Position numbers and translations under genes: made by a program. A DNA stretch of 62,000 nucleotides from Adiantum capillus-veneris (taxonomy: Eukaryota > Streptophyta > Polypodiopsida > Polypodiales > Pteridaceae). Positions 56,351-62,000 of this stretch are shown piece by piece (positions within the stretch are counted from its first letter, which is position 1; each line of letters opens with the position of its first letter). The notes under the pieces are model-generated. The model had not been told where the DNA came from. It did not search any database and saw only the letters and a program-made list of their open reading frames with translations. Location: NCBI GenBank assembly GCA_014529385.2, contig CM043968.1, forward strand, positions 2,012,501-2,074,500. Direction: 5' to 3'.

Positions 56351-57020
56351 AGTTAGGAAGTTAGGATGATGAGATAGATAGCTGTGTTATGAAAATGCCC
56401 CCAATACCTTATTAATGCTCGACTGGGCACTGGTAACACCTAGTTTGCTTGATAATTAATAGGTTTATTTTTGGCACTTTTGTTCTCTTTTTTAATTACC
56501 TAGAGGACATCTTTCTCATAAGCCTACCTACTGGGTCTAGACGTTCTGATTAAGCGGAATCTCGGCAGATCCCCTCTCTCTCCTCTCTCTTACATATGTC
56601 CTCCGTCTTCCCCCGCGTGCTCAGCAACTCCATTGCGATTGAGAGCAAACCCCCCCGGCGCCTGCTTCTGAACAGCAACTCCTCCGGCTTTGCGCAATCG
56701 CTTGCACTCGCTTTCTGTGCACGAAACAGATTCAGCTTACCTCGCAACCCTTCTGCTAGCACCTCCGTACGCACAACAGTGAGACACTGAAGATGGATTG
56801 GAAAGCTTGTCCCTGTCTTCGCAGCTCCGCCCTCAAATTCGCTGCTCCGCCTGCGCCTTTTGTCCTCCTTCGGCATGCAGAGAACTGAGAACTATCAATT
56901 AGTTCGCCACTCTAAGGAGAAATACCCTGCTTGTCACCACTTAACCAATCGTTCGCATACACAAGCAAGCGGGCACTTGCAGTCCGCGGGCCGTCAGACA
57001 ACGACTTCAGGACCAGACCC

Positions 57021-57056
<36 letters not shown>

Positions 57057-57058
57057 GG

Positions 57059-57108
<50 letters not shown>

Positions 57109-57540
57109 AAAGGAGTGCACGGCCATCGCTTCTCCATGCTGCACAAAGCTCCGTCTCACACTCCACCTATCTCGCATTCCTCTCATGGACATGCCCTTGC
57201 AATGTCCTACTTGTAGCTACGCGCTGCCGCTGCATGCCTCTTCACTTCATCAAACCACCTACTGGCCATGGCCCCCTTCTTCCACCCTATGTCCGCAATG
57301 CCTCTAGCATTGGCTACGACGTCACACAGATCACCAACAGGAGCACTATTGTTAACCCTCATGGCTCACGGACACCCTATCGCCTACGACGGACACCGTA
57401 ACCGTATTATTTATTTAAGTAGAGTCAGGCACCGGGCTTGTCGGACCAATAGGAAAAGGGTAAGAGTGATCGCCGATGAGAGGCGCACTCTAACTGGGAC
57501 ATTCACGGGATTAGTTGGCTAAGCATGGGCGCCCAAGTGT
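56351..57540. other. Mixed stretch, perhaps the U3 part of an LTR; one transit-peptide-like frame
   Basis: Contains CA (57021-57053) and GA (57060-57106) microsatellites. A plus-strand frame (56596-56790, 64 codons) starts MSSVFPRVLSNSIAI and is rich in Ser, Arg and Ala with few acidic residues, like a plastid-targeting peptide, but it has no continuation. The 5' edge of the downstream retrotransposon's LTR should lie in or before this stretch; I could not place it. Confidence 0.3.
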
Positions 57541-57549
57541 GAATGGGGT

Positions 57550-57660
57550 GAGCTCATATAAAAGCCAACTAAACCTAAAATTCATTCATTCTTTCATTTG
57601 TTCAATAGAAGAGTGCTCTTGCTCCATCTCCATCTCCATCTTCTTCTTCTTCACCTCCTC

Positions 57661-57698
<38 letters not shown>

Positions 57699-57948
57699 GA
57701 GAGTGTGTGTGCGATCGAGCATTACGAAGGCACGACGGCGGCGAAGCGGTTGAGCGCGGCACGACTGCAGCTTCTTCTTCCTCGCGGCGAGGAATCCACC
57801 ACGAAGGCGAGCGTAGAGCGGTGAGTGACACACCCTTTGCTCTCTTGAGCTTGCTAGTTTAGGCTTGTTGTGTGCTTGGAGCCATTTGTGGCTCGCACAC
57901 GGTGTATCGGCAAGTCCTTTGCTTTGACAGTGCGGCAAGGAGCGCACA
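57550..57948 (+). repeat. 3' part of the 5' LTR of a third LTR retrotransposon
   Basis: The LTR end is inferred from GCGCACA at 57942-57948, directly upstream of the primer site. R/U5 carries a GT/GA microsatellite at 57660-57710. The LTR start lies upstream of 57550 and is not defined. Confidence 0.6.
57557..57563 (+). promoter_or_regulatory. TATA box of the third LTR retrotransposon
   Basis: TATAAAA at 57557, in the context CTCATATAAAAGCC, lies about 390 bases before the primer site. That is where an LTR promoter is expected. Confidence 0.6.
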
Positions 57949-57952
57949 TTTT

Positions 57953-57970
57953 TGGCGCCGCTACCGGGGA
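57953..57970 (+). other. Primer binding site resembling tRNA-Asp
   Basis: TGGCGCCGCTACCGGGGA differs at two positions from the well-known plant Athila/Tat-type primer site TGGCGCCGTTGCCGGGGA. It sits a few bases after the LTR end and about 0.9 kb ahead of gag. Confidence 0.8.
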
Positions 57971-58079
57971 AATGCCCTACACTAAGCTCGGTTAAGCACT
58001 TTACGCTTTCTTGTGGTGCAATTTCTATCATAGGAAAGGCAGGGAATGAGAGTGTGTAGTTGTGTAGAGATTTCTGTTT

Positions 58080-58350
58080 TTAGCGTTTTCTGCGTTTTCT
58101 GGTTTGCACTGCACAGTTAGCATTTCTTGCGTTTCTGCGTTTTTTGAATTTTCTGGTTTGCACTGCACAGTTCTGTCAAGTTTCAATTTTCTGCATTTTC
58201 TGTGTTTTCTGGTTTGTGCACAGTTAGACGCACAGTTAGTTAATTAAGTAGGCTAGTAATTAGGTGAGACAGAAAAATGCTAGTAATTAGGCTAGTAATT
58301 TGAAAAAAAAAGCTAGTAATTAGGCTAGTAATTTGAAAAAAAAATGAAAA
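58080..58350. repeat. Short tandem repeats in the retrotransposon leader
   Basis: Three copies of a unit with TTTTCTGGTTTGCACTGCACAG lie at 58085-58215 (written here in two overlapping halves, TTTTCTGGTTTG and TGCACTGCACAG). Several copies of GCTAGTAATTAGG and TAATTTGAAAAAAAAA follow at 58247-58345. Confidence 0.85.
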
Positions 58351-58892
58351 AAAATGAAAAAAAAAATCCGAAAAATAAAAACGTGAGCGAGGGGGCGGTT
58401 AAATTTTCGAAAATAAAAAACGTGAGTTATTAAAACGGACGGGTTGGTTTGTATAAAAGTTAGATCGGGATCGGGATCATTTTCCCAAGCCCAAGCCCAA
58501 GCCTAAGCCTCAGTCCTCAATCTTATGATATATACTAGACTCACTCTTATATATATACCCTACTCCCTCAAGAGGGAATGAGAGCATGTGGGACAAGTCC
58601 TCCACTCTCCTCCCTTCTCTTCCCACTTGCACCCTTAGACTTGCTATTTGGAGCCTAGTTCCCCAGCTAGGAAAAGACTGTTTCGGGCTTTTCTGGAGCA
58701 AATTAGAACCAAACAATGGGCTGTAAAGCACAGCGCATCCCTCCTAGTGATACGCTCGTTTCGAGCTATCACACGGCCCATTCCACGACATGCTCTAAAA
58801 AATCTAGCAAAAAAACAAACAAAAAACACGCAAAAAACTAGTCACAAGGCCTCCTAGAGCAGCTTTTTGACACCTTAGGGCATCAAAAGCAC

Positions 58893-61800
58893 ATGCACTT
58901 ACGCTCTGGGCGGGTGCTAGAATACGAGCATATTGAGGGTGCCTCTGTTCATACGGACACCCATTACCCATCCACGATAGGCTCTAGACCCTCAGCGGGG
59001 ACACAAGGTAGCACCACCCAAGACCCTAAAATAGTTGCTAGTGATTCCTCCTCCGACTCAGAAATCATGGAAGCATACCCTACCCAAAACACTGAGAGAG
59101 AAGGCCATGCACCTCCCGAAGCTCCACAGCCTAGTACTAGTATGTTTAGCCATTTCATGGAAACATTAGGTAGAGCTACTCGCTCGGAACCTGATGCAAA
59201 TGAAGCACACGAAGGGGGTGGGGAAGTGGACTCTCCTTTCACATCGCACGTGGACCCCACACCCCCAAAGAGTGTCCATGTGGATATCCTGTCAACTTCT
59301 TACCAAGAAGGCCCTGTTGAGCTGCCTCCTTCAGAAGTTCCCTCTAGAGTACCGTTGGTGACAAGTAAAACCACGGGGAGCAACATTGCTTCTACCTCAC
59401 AAGAAACCGTTAACACGTCGACTCTAGAAGGATTGTTCATTAACGATCATTGGACATACGACCTCCACACTGAGGTGTTGACGGATCTACACTCTAGCCA
59501 CGCCTACCATGTAGGATGGATAGAGATTGTACAATCCACCTCTAGTGCCACGAGCATCGAAGATCAACAGAAAATGATCTGTAATGTTATCCATGGCATT
59601 ATTCAATCGGAAAGGCAAAACCGAGGGGTAAATATACTCTCAACTGGCCCCATGAGATTTCTGGATACGAGCAAGGCTCAATAGCCTACTCTATCACAAA
59701 TGGAGACTCTTCTAATGAGTCCCATGGACCCATCTTACATCATTTCACCTGGGGTCTCTATGCAATCTGAGCCTCCGAGCGACAACTTTAGCTTCCCTAA
59801 CTTGGCTCAACCCTCTATTAAGGAAAACATAGTGCTCACTCTAGGGATAAGCCTGACAGAGAATGTACCGATGACATCTACGGTTAGCGCAGTGCCACTA
59901 CCTAGTGTCGTAGTACCTAATATGGGGCCTCGACCGTATGTGCCTCTAGCCCCTTATGCACACATGGCCCCCACACCTCCAATTGTACCACTTGTTCATG
60001 CTCCTCGAGTGCCGCTCCCTAGCCCTTATCCGAGTGGACCTATGCCCGGTTATGTTCCATATCCTGCATCATCCACACATATGCCAAGACCGGTACCCGC
60101 CCCTCTCCCACATATGATTCCAAGAGTACCTCCACCAGCCCTGCCTCCTCACATAGGTGACTTGGCAGTGTTTGCTCAAACCATAGGTCGATCTATCGCG
60201 AAAAATATGCGTCATGCATCTGATAGAGAGCCTAGAAGTAAGGCAGTACAAATTGCCAAACTCACGCAAAAATTCAATGGGGACGAAGATGCTAGAAAAC
60301 ACATTGAAGTGTTTGAACAAGTATGTGATTCCTTAGGGGAACGCAACAAACTACATAAGTGCAATGCCTTAAGCTTGACATTAAGTGGGAAGGCTGGAGA
60401 TTGGTATAGAACCCTAAGGGTGGACGAGAAAACAATCTACCCTACCCTTCGAAGGTTGTTTCTAAAGGAGTACATACGAGAAGGTGTGCTTTGGGGTGTA
60501 GCATCTCAGCTACAGAAGGCCGAACGTAAGGAAGGAGAGTTAGTAAGGGACTTCATTAGTCGTCTAAAGCACTTAAACTCTCGCTGCCCTGTAAATGAGC
60601 GCTTCAACAATAACCAACTGCTTGATCGATTCATCCGAGGGTTGAGGAATGAAGGAATCTATAATGGACTAGTGATTAGAGGTATCACAACCTGGGAAGA
60701 TGTCACTGCCAATGCAATCCAATTAGAGGACAACTTGATGATAGCAGGCATGAGGGTGTCTACTGACACGAGATCCACTAGCTCACAAGCCATTGAGTAT
60801 GAACCCATGACTGCAAAGCCCATTGCCAATGAGCCAAAGATATTTGAGACATTCTTGACAGACCTCACCAAGGCAATCCAAGAGTCTCTTAAGGATAATC
60901 GACCCCCTCAAAATAGTCACATGTATCCAAGAAGGGAGAAACAATGGTGTTCCATTTGCTTGGGTCCACATAGCACTAGTGAGTGCCCTACGTTTAGAGT
61001 AAAATTTAATGGAACTTGCAACGCATGTGGTAGGTATGGTCACCAAGCTAAGGATTGTTTAATGATCAAACGTATGATGGCAAATAGACCACCTGTAGCC
61101 TGGACGGATGCACCTCGAGCTCCTGTATTGATGCCTGCTCCACCTGTTGAGCAACTACTGCAACACATGGTCCCTAGATCTCAAAATGTTGTACAAGCTA
61201 CACCGCTACCACCTCCTGTGCTAGGACCGCAGCCCCCGCATCCAAGAGTCACCCCTATGAACCAAGTGGGTAGCGAGCCATCAAATTCTTATGCAGATGG
61301 CTGTGAGGAGGAAATAGACACTAGTATTGCCTACGGACTTGATACATTGGAAGAGTGTCCTATATACTACATGGAAGATTGTTGGGGGCAAGTCAAGCCG
61401 GTTTATCAAGCTGCTGCTCTTGCATCCAGAGGTCAAAATATCAACACCCAGGCTAGGAGGCCACCTCTTCAATGCTACGAGTGTGGTGGACCACATCGAG
61501 CAGCGGAGTGCCCTATTAGGCTGCAAAAGAATGCTGCACAGATGCAAATGAATCAAGGGAGCACGTCTGCAATGCCAATACTCACATGTAATCATTGTGG
61601 CATAGATCACTTGATTGCCCAATGCCCCTATAACCCAAATGCGCCTAAAATCACACCCCTAAATTTGGTCGAAATTGCTAGTGTGACGTCGCCAATACCA
61701 CCCGTCGCACCCGCTTATGCGATTACACGGTCCATGCTTCAAGGGCCAAGCCATATCCTCAAAGAGAGAGATACCGCGTCAGTTATCCAAGCAAAGAAAA

Positions 61801-62000
61801 AGAAGACACGAAGGAAGAGGTCGCAGAATACGGGAAATTCAAAGCCAAGTTCCAAAACAAACATAGGAACAGGAGATGACCCCGTGTATATGAATGACCT
61901 CGAGGATGATTCAGATTCAGTCGAGACAATGGAGACTAGAACCAATACCACAAAGGGAAAGACCCCGACCAAGAAAACCGTAACATGGAACCAAATGAAA
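58893..62000 (+). CDS. Gag polyprotein of the third LTR retrotransposon (runs off the window)
   Basis: The frame from ATG 58893 (MHLRSGRVLEYEH) is open to the window end except for one TAG at 59682-59684, after TSKAQ. From the ATG at 59700 there is no stop through 62000 (767 codons). Order: a Ser/Thr/Pro-rich N-terminus; a proline-rich stretch (about 59900-60150); a Gag core (HIEVFEQVCDSLGERNKL, LSGKAGDWYRTL, RDFISRLKHLNSRCP at about 60240-60700); four zinc knuckles at 60948-60986, 61017-61058, 61473-61511 and 61587-61625; then a basic segment (KKKKTRRKRS). Three knuckles are CX2CX3HX4C, one base triplet shorter than the canonical form. Gag packages the RNA. Protease would follow outside the window. 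The tRNA-Asp primer and long gag suggest the Athila/Tat side of Ty3/gypsy, but this is inference. Confidence 0.85.

Overview
The window is nuclear plant DNA built almost entirely from transposable elements, simple repeats and decayed gene copies. I see no gene that looks intact and functional. Plant-type LTR retrotransposons, a CACTA (En/Spm) element, a RepHel Helitron, several LINEs and pentatricopeptide-repeat (PPR) fragments of P-L-S type all point to a land plant. The very large low-gene-density layout, long GA/CT microsatellites and expanded PPR cassettes fit a fern or other large-genome non-seed plant, but that last step is inference.

Layout. 1-16757: a LINE (LINE A) is split by a chromodomain Ty3/gypsy element (344-14285, target duplication AAAAT). 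That element's 3' LTR is in turn split by a Ty1/copia element (9077-14234, target duplication CATGC). 16770-18290: a long GA/CA/CT microsatellite block, then a second LINE end (LINE B) in opposite orientation. 18300-28250: mostly noncoding sequence holding short tandem repeats, two copies of an unrecognised coding repeat, a truncated minus-strand gypsy copy (LTR plus chromodomain end), a minus-strand LINE C 3' end and a fragment of another gypsy pol. 28260-30470: microsatellite, a dispersed repeat of about 320 bp, and a processed pseudogene of cytosolic ribosomal protein S14 (uS11). 30700-33680: a decayed PPR array on the minus strand. 33700-36260: a 100-bp GA tract and duplicated noncoding sequence. 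36270-40250: a CACTA element with both of its genes on the minus strand, decayed. 40300-41740: microsatellites and a second copy of the dispersed repeat. 43400-47864: a decayed Helitron RepHel gene on the minus strand, with part of its 5' region duplicated at 48.5 kb. 49003-49803: an unrecognised coiled-coil reading frame. 50190-55380: a second decayed PPR array, on the plus strand. 55480-57700: microsatellites and minisatellites. 57550-62000: the 5' end of a third LTR retrotransposon, with a tRNA-Asp type primer site and a long Gag that runs off the window.

How the parts relate. Insertion order is readable in the first 17 kb (LINE A, then gypsy, then copia). The broken reading frames share a pattern: most premature stops can be explained by one C-to-T or G-to-A change (CGA to TGA, CAA/CAG to TAA/TAG, TGG to TAG), as expected for methylated, silenced repeats. 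Four LINE-family 3' tails share one motif, and each lies at or near a GA/CT microsatellite, which suggests that LINE tails seeded some of the simple repeats. All functional statements rest on motifs read by eye; no database search was run.
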